A stretch of 64,000 nt of DNA, taken from the NCBI GenBank assembly GCA_963810755.1, contig CAWEOP010000002.1, positions 372,001 through 436,000 on the forward strand, read 5' to 3'. This DNA comes from FEN-1219 sp963810755. Its GTDB lineage: Bacteria > Pseudomonadota > Gammaproteobacteria > Steroidobacterales > Rariloculaceae. The translations under genes were made by a program, and so were the position numbers. Shown piece by piece: positions 1 to 9,335 of the stretch (position 1 is the stretch's first letter; each line of letters opens with the position of its first letter). The notes under the pieces are model-generated. The model was not told the DNA's origin, ran no database searches, and saw only the letters and a list, made by a program, of their open reading frames with translations.

Positions 1-1
1 C

Positions 2-1735
2 CGGCGGATCGTGCTCGCGGCCGGCGAGCCGGTGATCAGCAACTACGACATCGCGCGCTTCGTCCTGTCGCCGACCGGGGCCGGGTTCCTGCTCGTGATT
101 GCGGCGCTCACCTTGGCGCTCTTGTTCGCGGAGCTCGCAGGCCAGACGTTGATCGCGGCGCACGCGATCACGAAACGCTCGATCACCGTGGCGTCGACGA
201 TCGCGTACGTACTGGTTCGGTTGCCGTTGTTGTTCTTCCTCTCGGCGCGCACGTTCTTGCGCCTCCTGCTTCTCGCCCTGCCGTTCCTCGCGGCCGCCGC
301 GATCGTGTGGCTCACGATGCTCCGCGGACACGACATCAACTACTACCTCGCGGAGAACCCGACGGAGTGGCGGCTCGCGAAGCTCATTGGCGCGCTGCTC
401 GGGGTCGGCTATGCGCTACTCGCCGTGTGGCAGCTCACGCGCTGGCTCTACGCGGTACCGATTCTCGTGCTCGAAGGCGGAATCCCTTTCACGGCGCTCC
501 GGACGAGCATGGGTTTGACGAAGGGGCGTGTCATCAAGATCGTCACGCCACTGGTCTTGTGGTGGCTCCTGATGACGGCGGCGTTGATCGCGATCACCTG
601 GATCTGCCGCCAAGTGTCCGACCTCGGTCTCGCATGGGCCGGAATCGAGGTGTCGCGCGTTCTGCCCTTGGTGGCGTTGTATTTCACCGTGGGCATCGTC
701 GGCAGTTTCTTGTACAGCGCCGTGCACCTCGGCGGCCATCAGTTCCTCGTCACGCGCATGTACGCGCAGCAGCAAGACCCGAGCGGTTGGCAGCTGCACG
801 GCGCCGCGCGGGACGGCGAGGCGCCGTCGCGACGGCTCGCGCGCTTCGCCATTTTCGGCACGCTCGGCCTGCTCGCGGCCGCGCTCGGCGCCGGATGGTT
901 CGTCGTCTCGCGACTGACACTGACAGCCGACGTGGGCATCACGGCGCATCGCGGCGCGTCGATGCACGCGCCGGAGAACACCATGGCCGCGTTTCGCGCC
1001 GCGCTGGACGCCGGAGCTACGTACATCGAGCTCGACGTGCAACGCACGCGCGACGAACAGATCGTCGTGCTGCACGACGGTGATCTGCTGCGAATCGGCG
1101 GCGACCCGCGCAAAGTGAGCGAGCTGACGACACCCGATCTCGTCGCGATCGACATCGGGCGCAAGTACGACGCCAAGTTTGCCGGCGAGCACACCCCGAC
1201 GCTCAAAGAAGTGATCGATCTCGTGCGCGGCAAGATGAAGATCAACGTCGAGCTCAAGTACAACGTTCCAGATCCGGGGCTCGCACCGGCCGTCATCGAC
1301 CTGCTGCGGCGCGAGAAATTTCTCGACGAGGTCGTGATCACTTCGCTCGACTACGGCGCGCTGCGGCAAGTCGAGAGCATCGAGCCGCGCTTGATCACGG
1401 GGCACATCGTCACGAAGGCCGTCGGCGACGTCGTCCGTACCGAAGCCGACTTTCTGAGCCTCGGCTCGGCGCAAGCGACTCGCTCGCTCATTCGCCGCGC
1501 ACACGCGGCCGGCAAGAAAGTGCATGTCTGGACCGTGAACAAGCCGGACGCCATGCTGCGCATGATCGAGCGCGGCGCGGACAACATCATCACCGACGAC
1601 CCGGCCGTGCTCGTGCGCGTGCTGCACGACCGAAACGCGCTGAGCAAGCCCGAGATCCTCGGGCTCGGCTTGCGAGTCCTGTTCAGTCGAGCGCCGCCCG
1701 AGCTCGTCGACCCGGCGGCCGTCGAGCAGCTCTGA
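2..1735 (+). CDS. Membrane-anchored glycerophosphodiester phosphodiesterase (5' partial)
   Basis: The protein hydrolyses glycerophosphodiesters to glycerol-3-phosphate and an alcohol. The first ~300 visible residues are strongly hydrophobic with several membrane spans, as in the GDPD membrane-domain family. The C-terminal ~260 residues are a GDPD TIM barrel. Its catalytic signature is visible as ITAHRG at about residue 310, then ENT, then YIELDVQ and VVLHDG, with WTVNKP and DNIITDDP near the end. The frame is open to the left edge of the window with no stop, so the true start lies upstream and the GTG at base 11 is only the first in-window start codon. It converges on the porin gene on the other strand, with 26 bases between the stops. 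The family assignment is secure; the substrate and which face of the membrane the enzyme works on are inferred. Confidence 0.9.
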   Translation, partial: RRIVLAAGEPVISNYDIARFVLSPTGAGFLLVIAALTLALLFAELAGQTLIAAHAITKRSITVASTIAYVLVRLPLLFFLSARTFLRLLLLALPFLAAAAIVWLTMLRGHDINYYLAENPTEWRLAKLIGALLGVGYALLAVWQLTRWLYAVPILVLEGGIPFTALRTSMGLTKGRVIKIVTPLVLWWLLMTAALIAITWICRQVSDLGLAWAGIEVSRVLPLVALYFTVGIVGSFLYSAVHLGGHQFLVTRMYAQQQDPSGWQLHGAARDGEAPSRRLARFAIFGTLGLLAAALGAGWFVVSRLTLTADVGITAHRGASMHAPENTMAAFRAALDAGATYIELDVQRTRDEQIVVLHDGDLLRIGGDPRKVSELTTPDLVAIDIGRKYDAKFAGEHTPTLKEVIDLVRGKMKINVELKYNVPDPGLAPAVIDLLRREKFLDEVVITSLDYGALRQVESIEPRLITGHIVTKAVGDVVRTEADFLSLGSAQATRSLIRRAHAAGKKVHVWTVNKPDAMLRMIERGADNIITDDPAVLVRVLHDRNALSKPEILGLGLRVLFSRAPPELVDPAAVEQL

Positions 1736-1761
1736 TCCCGTCGCCGGTCGTGCAAGCGCGG

Positions 1762-3141
1762 CTAGAAGCTGTAGGCCGCGAATACCATCCCGTAGAAGAA
1801 CTGTATCCGTCCGGCCGGACAGCTGGGCGATCGCCGCACCGGGGTCCGCGTAGGCGACCACGAAGCTCAAGGTAACGTTATCGTTGACGCTCCAGTCCAT
1901 GTACCAGTCGAGCTCGGTGCCGACGTCGTCGGAGGTCACGCCCGCTCCGAGCGACTCGGGATGGTCTAGCGTGAAGTCGAACAGGATCAGCCCCATCCCG
2001 ATGGAGTCGTTCGGCGTCGTGTGCACGCGAAGCTGGTGGGAGATCAGGTTCGAGTTCGAGACGAAGTACTCGCCGGCGATCTCGCCCTGCCACCAGGTGC
2101 CCCAGTCGTAGAATCCCGTCAACAACCCGTCGAAATTCTCGTTCGCGGCCGTCGTCGGGTCGTCGCCTTCGAAGATCGCATAGCGGTAGGAAAACTTCGG
2201 CTTCCAGCGATCGTTATCGAGCTGATACGCGGCGAGCACGTTGTACGCGGTCGAATCGAGCGCGTTGCCGTTGTCTTCGAGGGCGTACTCCGCCTCGAAG
2301 GACAGCCCCTTCATGCTGTCGAACGGCGCCGTGAAGACGCGGAAGTCATAGACACTGAGCCCGTCGCGTTGCGGCGCCGTGTCGTTCGCGGACAACTTCA
2401 GGTAGGTGGCGCCGAGCGTCGTGTCCTCGCCGATCAGGTACTCGTAGTTCACGCCCCAGAGCTTGGTGGAGGAGTCGGCCTCGGGCAGGTCGTCCTTGTC
2501 GAGAAAGAACGCCTCGAGCTTGTGGTTGCCGGGCTGGAAGCGGCCGATCGCGGCCCCCTCGAACGCCTTCCGCGCGTTCGTCCAGTAGCCTCCGCGCGTG
2601 CCGCCCTCCGCCGTGCCGTCCCACAGCAGCATGCCGTGGCCGAGCTGGTATTGCGCGCGTCCGACCGTGAAGTCGAAGAGGCTCTCGTCTCTTGCGTTCT
2701 TTTCGCCCGATCGCCAGCCGAAGGACAGCTCGTCCAGCTGGAACGAGGACGCGTCCTCGCCCACGACCGAGGGCGCTGCGCCGTAGGTGCGCTCACCGGC
2801 GCGCGCTCAGCGTTCCGTAGAACTGCGCGGAGCCCTTGGTGGTGAAGACCCCGCTCACCGCAGGCTTGAGCGACGCCTCCATCCAGTTGTCGCTGAGATC
2901 GCCGGACGGCTCCTCGGGCTTCGGATTCGTATAGAACGAGTTCGCGAAGCCGAATGCGCCCATCGTGGCGTCGAAGTTGAACGTCCAGTCGACTCCCGAG
3001 GGCAGCCCGGGCGGCGCGACGACTCGGCGCCTCGTCTTGGGCGACGACCGGCGCCGCCGCGAGCGCTAATAGAATCGCGAGCGGGAGCGCCGCCATGTGG
3101 ACGGGGCGAAGCGGGTTGGTCGGGACAGTTGGCTTTTGCAT
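1762..3141 (-). pseudogene. Outer-membrane beta-barrel porin, alginate-export-like, frame-broken
   Basis: Read across three breaks, this encodes a signal peptide (MQKPTVPTN..., hydrophobic core, cleavage near APVVAQ) followed by alternating aromatic/polar beta strands. It ends in FFYGMVFAAYSF, the terminal aromatic signature of outer-membrane barrels. Strand content (for example KPKFSYRYAIFEGDD and WWQGEIAGEYFV) resembles the alginate_exp porin family. A good ribosome binding site (AAGGAGC) precedes the ATG at 3141. Frames change near 3010, 2805 and 1811; each is a net +1 and no coding content appears lost. It is the last gene of the leftward decarboxylase operon, so passage of amino acids or amines through the outer membrane is a reasonable inference. 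The exact family and substrate are not certain. Confidence 0.7.
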
Positions 3142-3168
3142 CGGGCGCTCCTTCTTTTCGCGCTTGCT

Positions 3169-4558
3169 TCAGTGCTTGGCGGCTACAGACCGCAGCGGAA
3201 TCGGGATAGTGAGAGAGGTCGTGCTCGTCCGGCTGCGCCGCGTGGCGTTTAGCGGCGGCCTCCATCGAGCGGATGAAAAACGGATACAGCGGCACGCTGA
3301 TCGAGCAGCGCGACCGTCGCGCGCACCACGGTCCCCGGATCGCTGCCGACGATGACCCAGAGGCAGTAGCCGACGGCGACGAGCGCGAGCCACTTGTAGA
3401 CACGAAACGTCGCGGCGGGAACGCCGCGGTCGTACATCACTTGCACGACCGCGACGGCCGAGTAGATGTACGGCACGATGACGAGCATCACCGCGAGATC
3501 GACCATCCGGCTGAATTGACCGGCCAGCGGTCGGCGACATCGTCGCGAACAGCACGACCGTCATCAGTACGGCGACGATGATCAGCCCGGTGCCGGGCAC
3601 GCCGTGGCGATTGACGCGCGCGAATACGCTCGGAAACATCCCGTCGTCGGCCGCGGCCTTGCCCGATTGGCCGACGAGCAGCATCCATCCGCCGAGCGTG
3701 CCGAACGCTTTCAGGACGGCGCACGCCGCAACCACCATCGCGCCGAACGAGCCGAGCGCGAGCCTGGCCGCGTCGGCGAACGGCGCGTTCGACGCGCGCA
3801 GCGCGTCGTTCGGCAGCATCCCCATGAGAACGGTCGAGCTCAGCATGTACACCGTCGCCGCGAGGCCGAGGCCGATGATCGTCGCGAGCGGCACGTTGCG
3901 CGTGGGGTTCTCGATCACCCCCGCCGAAACGGCCGCGCTCTCGATGCCCATGTACGCCCACAACGCCATCGAGGCCGCACGCGAGACGGCGTTCAGGCTC
4001 GAGTCGCCGCTCACGTTCCACCCGGAAGTGAAGTTCGCGGAATCGAACCAGAACCAACCGAGAAACGCGACGCCGAGAATCGGAATCAGCCCGAGCGCCA
4101 CCGTCCAGGTCTGCAGCGCGCCGACCGCGCGCGGCCCCAGAATATTCGCGAACGTGAACAGCCAGATCGCCGCGGCCGTGACGATGACGCTCATCGGTGG
4201 GCTGCTGATTCCCGGAACGAGCTCCGAGAGATAGCCCACGGCCGCTACCGCGATCGCGATGTTGCCGATCCAGCTTCCGAACCAGTACACGTAGTTGGTC
4301 TGAAAACCCGCGAACGGCCCGAGGAAGTCGCGCGCGTACGCGTACGGACCGCCCGCCTGCGGATTGAGCTCGCCGAGCTTCGCGAAGGCGAGCCCAAGGG
4401 CCGCGACACCGAGCGTCGCGACCAGCCAGCCGAGGATCGAGATGCTGCCGACCTGCGCGAGATTGGCCGGCAGCAAGAAAACGCCCGGTGCCGATCATGT
4501 TCCCGGCCACGCACATCGTCGCCTGCGTCAGCGACATCTTGCGGCCGGTCTTGCTCAC
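3169..4558 (-). pseudogene. adiC: AdiC-like arginine:agmatine antiporter, frame-broken
   Basis: APC-superfamily exchanger that would import arginine and export agmatine. It resembles E. coli AdiC closely: GNMIGTG and FLLPANLA in TM1, GFQTNYVYW and WIGNIA (AdiC Tyr93 region), LWAYMGIESA (Trp202/Glu208 region) and GGWMLLVGQ (Trp293 region) are all present. The GTG start at 4558 overlaps the stop of the upstream decarboxylase (GTGA), so the pair is translationally coupled. Net +1 breaks occur near 4485, 3518 and 3302. The first sits in a GGG run where removal of one G restores VFLLPANLA. Because the last break is close to the end, the true stop (between about 3170 and 3250) is uncertain. Substrate-site residues are retained, so loss of function is not obvious. 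Confidence 0.75.
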
Positions 4559-6908
4559 TTTCGCCTTTTGCGCGCCGTCCGCGTCGCTCGCGTCGCTCGC
4601 GCCGCCCGCGGCGCAGCGGCCTTCAGGCACTGCACGTAGTAGTCGCCGTCGCGGTTCTCGACGCCGTGCGTGTCGTGCCCGAAGCCCGGGAACCGCCGGT
4701 CCCACGCCCACAGCGCCCGCAGGTAGCCGAGATACGGACCGTCGTCGGCGCCCGTCGATTCGCCCGGCATCAGCATCGGAATTCCGGGCGGATACGGCAC
4801 GACGCTCGTGGCGAGCACCCGATCGGCGAGATCTTCGAGAGCAACGTGCTCGATGTCGTCGCGGACCAAGTGCTGATACGCGGCGCTCGGCGTCATGACC
4901 GGCGTCGGCAACGTCGAGAACGCCTCGGCGAGCCAGTGCGTCTGCCGCGAGTCACGCAGCTGCGCGAACATCTGGTCCGCGAGGTCGTGCAGCCCGAGCT
5001 CGCCGTAAACGCTCGGGTGAGAGGACACGAGACCCGGCAGCGCCTCCGCAAGCGGCGCGTTGCGGTCATAGTCGCGCTTGAACTCGAGCAGCGCGTTGAG
5101 CAGCGTTCCCCACTTTCCTTTCGTGATGCCGATCGAGAACAGGAACAGGATCTGAAAGTCGGTGGTCTTCTCGACCTCGACGCCGCGATAGTGCAGATAC
5201 GAGGTCAGCAGGCTCGCCGGAATGCCGCTCTTGTCGAGCCCTCCCTTGTCGGCGACGCCTGGCGTGAGGATCGACACCTTGATCGGGTCGAGCATGCAGT
5301 AGTCGTCTTCGAGGTCCGTGAAGCCGTGCCAAGCTTCGCCCGGGTTCAGCACCCAGCACTCCGGATCCGTCGCGAGCCGCTCCGGCGGCACGTCCTCGAA
5401 GCGGATCTTCTTGCCGCCCTTCGAACCCTTGATGCTGTCCGGGTTCCAGCTCCTGAAGAACCAGTCGCCCTTCTCAGCGAACTGCCGGTGGACGCGGGTC
5501 ATCGTCTGGCGGAACGCGACCGCCTCCTCGATGGACTCGTTCGTGAGCGCCCTGCCGCCGGGCCCGTCCATCATCGCGGCCGTGACGTCGTTCGAGACGA
5601 TGATCGGATACAGCGGCGACGTCGACGCCTGCATCATGAACGACTCGTTGAAGCGCGAATGCGGGATCGCGCCGCGGCCGTCGCGGATGTGCAGGAACGA
5701 CGCTTGCGAGAGCGCGGCCAGCAGCTTGTGCGTGGAGTGCGTCGCGAACACGGTCGGGCCTTTGTGGTCCTTCGGATCGCCGTGCATCGCGTGCCGATCG
5801 GCGATAGAGCGGATTGAAGCGCGCGTACGCGTACCAGGCCTCGTCGAAGTGAATGCGGTCGACGCTGTCGTCGAGCAGCTCCTCGACGCGGCGCGCGTTG
5901 TAGCACAGCCCGTCGTACGTGGAGTTCGTGACGACCGCGTAGACCGCGCGCGTCTCGATACCTTTCGTTACGAGCGGATTGGCCTTGATCGCGGCCTTGA
6001 TCGCCTCCTTGCTCAGCCGCGCCGGCGGAATGGGACCGATGATTCCGTAGCGGTTGCGCAGCGGCACGAAGTACGTCGGGACGCCGCCCGTCATGACGAG
6101 GCTGTGCTCGATCGACTTGTGACAGTTGCGGTCGCAGAGCGCGATCTGGTCCCTGCCCACGGCCGCCATGAAGATCACGCGATTCGACATCGACGTGCCG
6201 TTCGTGACGCAATACGTGCGGTGCGCGCCGAACACGCGCGCCGCGTACTTCTCGTGCTCGCCGATCGGGCCCGTATGATCGAGCAGCGAGCCCAAGCTCC
6301 CGACGCTGATCGAGAGGTCGTGGCGCAGCAGGTTCTCGCCGTAGTAATCGAAGAACACTCTGCCCACGGGAGACTTCAGGAATGCCGTGCCGCCCTGGTG
6401 ACCGGGCGTGTGCCACGAATACTCGGACTCCTGGGTGAACTTCCACATCGCCTTGGCGAGCGGCGGCAGCATCCCTTCGATATAGCGCCGGATCGCGGCC
6501 GTGACACGCCCGCCGACGAAGGCGGACGTGTCGTCGAGAGTCCAGATGAACTCGTCGACCATCTCCATGACTTCGATCGGGATCGCGGACGCCTCGCCGC
6601 GCTCGGCCATGAGGAAGATCGGGACTTTGTCGTTGCGCGCGCGTACGGCTTCCAGGAACTGCGCGCGACCGCTCATGACTGTGCTCGGCGCCGAGCGACC
6701 AGTCGATCAGCACGACGTGGATCGCTGAGTCGGACGCGAAAACGGCCGCGCCGTCCTCGGCGGAATTCGCCTCGACGACCTCGACAGTGCGGCTTTGCAG
6801 CTCCGTCACGAGCGCACGCGCCGCGCGACCTTCGGCCGTTGGCATGCCGAGCTCGTCGTCCACGACGAGCGCGCGCATGGGGAGACGCCGGACACTTCGC
6901 TCGATCAT
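4555..6908 (-). pseudogene. adiA: Acid-inducible-type arginine decarboxylase, copy 1, frame-broken
   Basis: PLP-dependent fold-type I decarboxylase converting arginine to agmatine and CO2 while consuming a cytoplasmic proton. The order is an N-terminal receiver-like wing domain (ALVVDDELG...), then HTPGHQGG, CDRNCHKS, HFDEAWYAYA, then the PLP lysine in FATHSTHKLLAALSQ (Lys codon near 5727), and the C-terminal domain ending in VVPYPPGIPM. These match AdiA rather than CadA or SpeF. Net +1 breaks lie near 6678 and 5806. The C-terminus has an extra basic, Ala/Arg-rich tail of ~20 residues (RAARATRATRTARKRRK) that copy 2 lacks. It overlaps the adiC-like gene by GTGA, a classic enzyme-antiporter pair. 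The reconstructed length (~780 aa) fits the family. Confidence 0.8.
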
Positions 6909-6981
6909 TCTTGCCTACTCCTTAGGTCTACGTGCGGGGGGCTCGCCGATTCCGGCCGTCGCGGCTCGATAGCGGCGAGCA

Positions 6982-7923
6982 TCACTGTTGCGGCAGCGTG
7001 TTCCATTCGACGAAAGTGCGCGCGTTTTCGTCGAACTTACCGAACCACTGTGCATAGAGATTCGGGAAACCGGTGGACGCATAGATCTCGCTCAGCGCCG
7101 CGTCCACGGCCGTGCGAAAGTCGTCGTCTCCGCGTGCGAGCGCAAGGCCGCCCGATTCATGGGTGAAGAGGTGATCGAGGATCACGAGATTCGCTCGAGC
7201 CGCGTCGTCCATCGCACCGAGCACGAGCGTTCGCTCACCGAAGAGAACGTCGACCTCGCGATTCAGCACCTTCTGCAGCCCCGCGCGTAAGTCCGGCACC
7301 GGCACGACGTCTGCGTCGACCTGCAGCGCCGTCCGCCGGCTGTCGAGCCAGGTGGCCGTAGTCGTGCCGGTCACGACCGCGAAGGTCGTCTTCTCGAGCA
7401 CCTTGGCGGCGGGCGACCCACGCCACACGGGATGCGGGTTCGGCGTGTCTCCGAGCGCCATGCGCAGCGCCGGCGGCGCATCCGCTCGGATGACTGCGCG
7501 GTTGCCGCTTGCGAAGACCGGAATCGAGAACGCAACCTCCTGCCTGCGCGCAATCGTCACGCTCGTCGGCGAGCAAAGGAGGTCTACCCTGCCCTGCTGC
7601 ACTTCACGCAGACGGTTCTCGGTGGTTACCGGCACCCACTGCAAGGCGAGCTGCGGCGCCGACAGCCGCGTCTTCAGGCGATCGACGATCTGCTTGCACA
7701 GCTCGACGGAGTAGCCCTCGGGGACGCCGCCCGCGGTAGTGCGCACCGTGAACGGCAGCGCGTCCGGGATATAGCCGAGGTTGATGCGGCCCGCCGCCTT
7801 CACGCGGTCGATCGTCTGCGCCGTTGCCGGCAGCGCCGCGAGCGAGATGCAGAAGGCCGCCAAGATCGCAATCGCGCGAGTCGAGAGCAATGCGCGCGAG
7901 ACTTCGAATCGTAGAGCTTGCAT
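6982..7923 (-). CDS. Periplasmic amino-acid-binding protein (ABC family 3), no cognate permease
   Basis: 313-residue exported solute-binding protein with a signal peptide (LLSTRAIAILAAFCIS...ATAQ) followed by a family 3 binding fold. Visible family features are GYIPDALPF and the lobe crossing near GVPEGYSVELCKQIVDRLK, then RVDLLCSPTSVT and FGERTLVLG. The nearest recognisable relatives are glutamate/aspartate-type binding proteins (GltI-like). The ATG at 7923 has an excellent ribosome binding site (AAAGGAG, 7 bases upstream); an upstream in-frame ATG (MTRVTP) lacks one. It lies between potE and the first adiA in a single leftward run, and no ABC permease or ATPase gene is nearby. It may feed a distant transporter or act as a periplasmic scavenger or sensor. 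The ligand is inferred only from family and context. Confidence 0.85.
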   Translation of the reverse strand: MQALRFEVSRALLSTRAIAILAAFCISLAALPATAQTIDRVKAAGRINLGYIPDALPFTVRTTAGGVPEGYSVELCKQIVDRLKTRLSAPQLALQWVPVTTENRLREVQQGRVDLLCSPTSVTIARRQEVAFSIPVFASGNRAVIRADAPPALRMALGDTPNPHPVWRGSPAAKVLEKTTFAVVTGTTTATWLDSRRTALQVDADVVPVPDLRAGLQKVLNREVDVLFGERTLVLGAMDDAARANLVILDHLFTHESGGLALARGDDDFRTAVDAALSEIYASTGFPNLYAQWFGKFDENARTFVEWNTLPQQ

Positions 7924-7958
7924 GTTTGTTCTCCTTTGTGGGGTAACGCGCGTCATGG

Positions 7959-9305
7959 TCAAGCAGCCTTCGCCACCGGCGCGGCGGTCTTCGCCGACGC
8001 GGGCGACGAGAAGCGGGGCGCGATGAACCCCCAGACGATATACGTGACGCCGAGCACGAGCGTTCCGCCCATCACCGCGTCGACCCCCGACGCGTAGATC
8101 GCAAACACGCTGTAGGCCATGCCGACCACCGTGATCACGGCATTGCGCGTGTAGACGTTCGCGGCGACCTTCGCGTTCTTCATCATCACGAACAGGGCCG
8201 ACAGCGAGACGATGTACGGGATGACGTTCGTCACGACAGCCAGATTCACCAGCACGCTGAACTGCTCGCTGAGCGACGGCGAGATCGTCGTGAGCGCGAG
8301 CAGCGTTTGCACGACGCCGAGGATGATCATGCCGGTGATCGGCGCGCCCATGCTGTTCACCTTCGTGAAGACCTGGGGGAACATCCCGTCCTCGGCCGCC
8401 GCTTTTCCGGTCGACGCAATCGTAAACTGCCAGCCGAGCAGCGAGCCGAGGCAGGCGAGCACCGCGAGCCCCATGATGATGGAGCCGATCGTCGGGTTGA
8501 ACATCTGCGCGTACGCGAGCGCGAACGGGCCGGTCGAGTTGGCGAGCTCCGCGTTCGGCACGATGCCCTGGATCACCGTCGTCGACAACACGTAGACCAC
8601 GGCCGCACCGAGCGTCCCGAACATGCACGCGAGCGGCACATCGCGCTTCGGGTTCTCGACCGCGTCGGAGTTCTGGGCCGCCGACTCCATGCCGAGGAAC
8701 GCCCACAGCGTGAGCGCGATGCTGGAGCCCATGCCTGCCCCGAGGCTCATTCCCTGCGGATTCCAGGCCATCGAGAACGTCGCACCGCTGAACCAGAACC
8801 AGCCGATCACACAGAGCCCGGCCACCGGAATGATGACGCCCCAGACCGTGATCGAGCCGATCTTGCCGGTTACGCTCGGGCCGCCGAAGTTCGCGACGGT
8901 CGTGAGCCAGAGCAGCGCGATCACGCTCACGCAGGTCGCGATCGGCGTCGCAGACATCCCCGGGAAAAAGCCCGCGAGGTAGCCGACGGCCGAAATCGCG
9001 ATCGCGACGTTGCCGATCGCGAGCGACAGGAAGTACAACATGAAGACCTGGAAGTAGCCGGGCTTGCCGTACGCGTCCTCGGCGTAGGCCGCCATGCCGC
9101 CCTTGCGCTGGTTGAAGATGCCGGCTTGCGCGAAGCCGTAGGCGATCGCCATCGATCCGACCGCCGTCACGATCCACGACAGCAGCGAGATTGCGCCGAC
9201 CTGCGCCATGTTGGTCGGCAACATGATGATGCCCGAGCCCATCATGTTCACCGCGACGATGAACGTGAGCTGCATCAGGTTCATTTTCTTCTTTTGCTCT
9301 TGCAT
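7959..9305 (-). CDS. potE: Putrescine:ornithine antiporter (PotE-like)
   Basis: 448-residue APC-superfamily exchanger, about 12 membrane spans. It matches E. coli PotE very closely over its length: MNMMGSGIIMLPT-type TM1, VTAVGSMAIAYGFA, VWGVIIPVAGLCVIGWFWF, LTLWAFLGMESA, GIVPNAELANSTGPF, SLLGWQFTIA and TISPSLSEQFSVLVNLAVV. It imports ornithine and exports putrescine, and can also take up putrescine with protons. It starts 30 bases after the ornithine decarboxylase stop, with a GAGGAC ribosome binding site, so speF-potE is a conserved enzyme-antiporter pair. This gene is intact, unlike the adiC-like copy in the same operon. Lysine/cadaverine exchange (CadB) is the alternative, but the retained motifs favour PotE. 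Confidence 0.9.
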   Translation of the reverse strand: MQEQKKKMNLMQLTFIVAVNMMGSGIIMLPTNMAQVGAISLLSWIVTAVGSMAIAYGFAQAGIFNQRKGGMAAYAEDAYGKPGYFQVFMLYFLSLAIGNVAIAISAVGYLAGFFPGMSATPIATCVSVIALLWLTTVANFGGPSVTGKIGSITVWGVIIPVAGLCVIGWFWFSGATFSMAWNPQGMSLGAGMGSSIALTLWAFLGMESAAQNSDAVENPKRDVPLACMFGTLGAAVVYVLSTTVIQGIVPNAELANSTGPFALAYAQMFNPTIGSIIMGLAVLACLGSLLGWQFTIASTGKAAAEDGMFPQVFTKVNSMGAPITGMIILGVVQTLLALTTISPSLSEQFSVLVNLAVVTNVIPYIVSLSALFVMMKNAKVAANVYTRNAVITVVGMAYSVFAIYASGVDAVMGGTLVLGVTYIVWGFIAPRFSSPASAKTAAPVAKAA

Positions 9306-9335
9306 AGCGTTCGTCCTCGTTTCCGCCGCGGCGGG

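Noticed and set aside
416..2764. One continuous frame apparently joining the porin to ~390 further residues antisense to GDPD
   Set aside because: The barrel ends naturally at FAAYSF after a +1 break near 1811; the remainder is the shadow of GDPD.
3604..5817. 737-codon open frame on the + strand opposite adiC and adiA copy 1
   Set aside because: Very Arg-rich translation with no family motifs; it is the antisense shadow of the real genes in GC-rich DNA.
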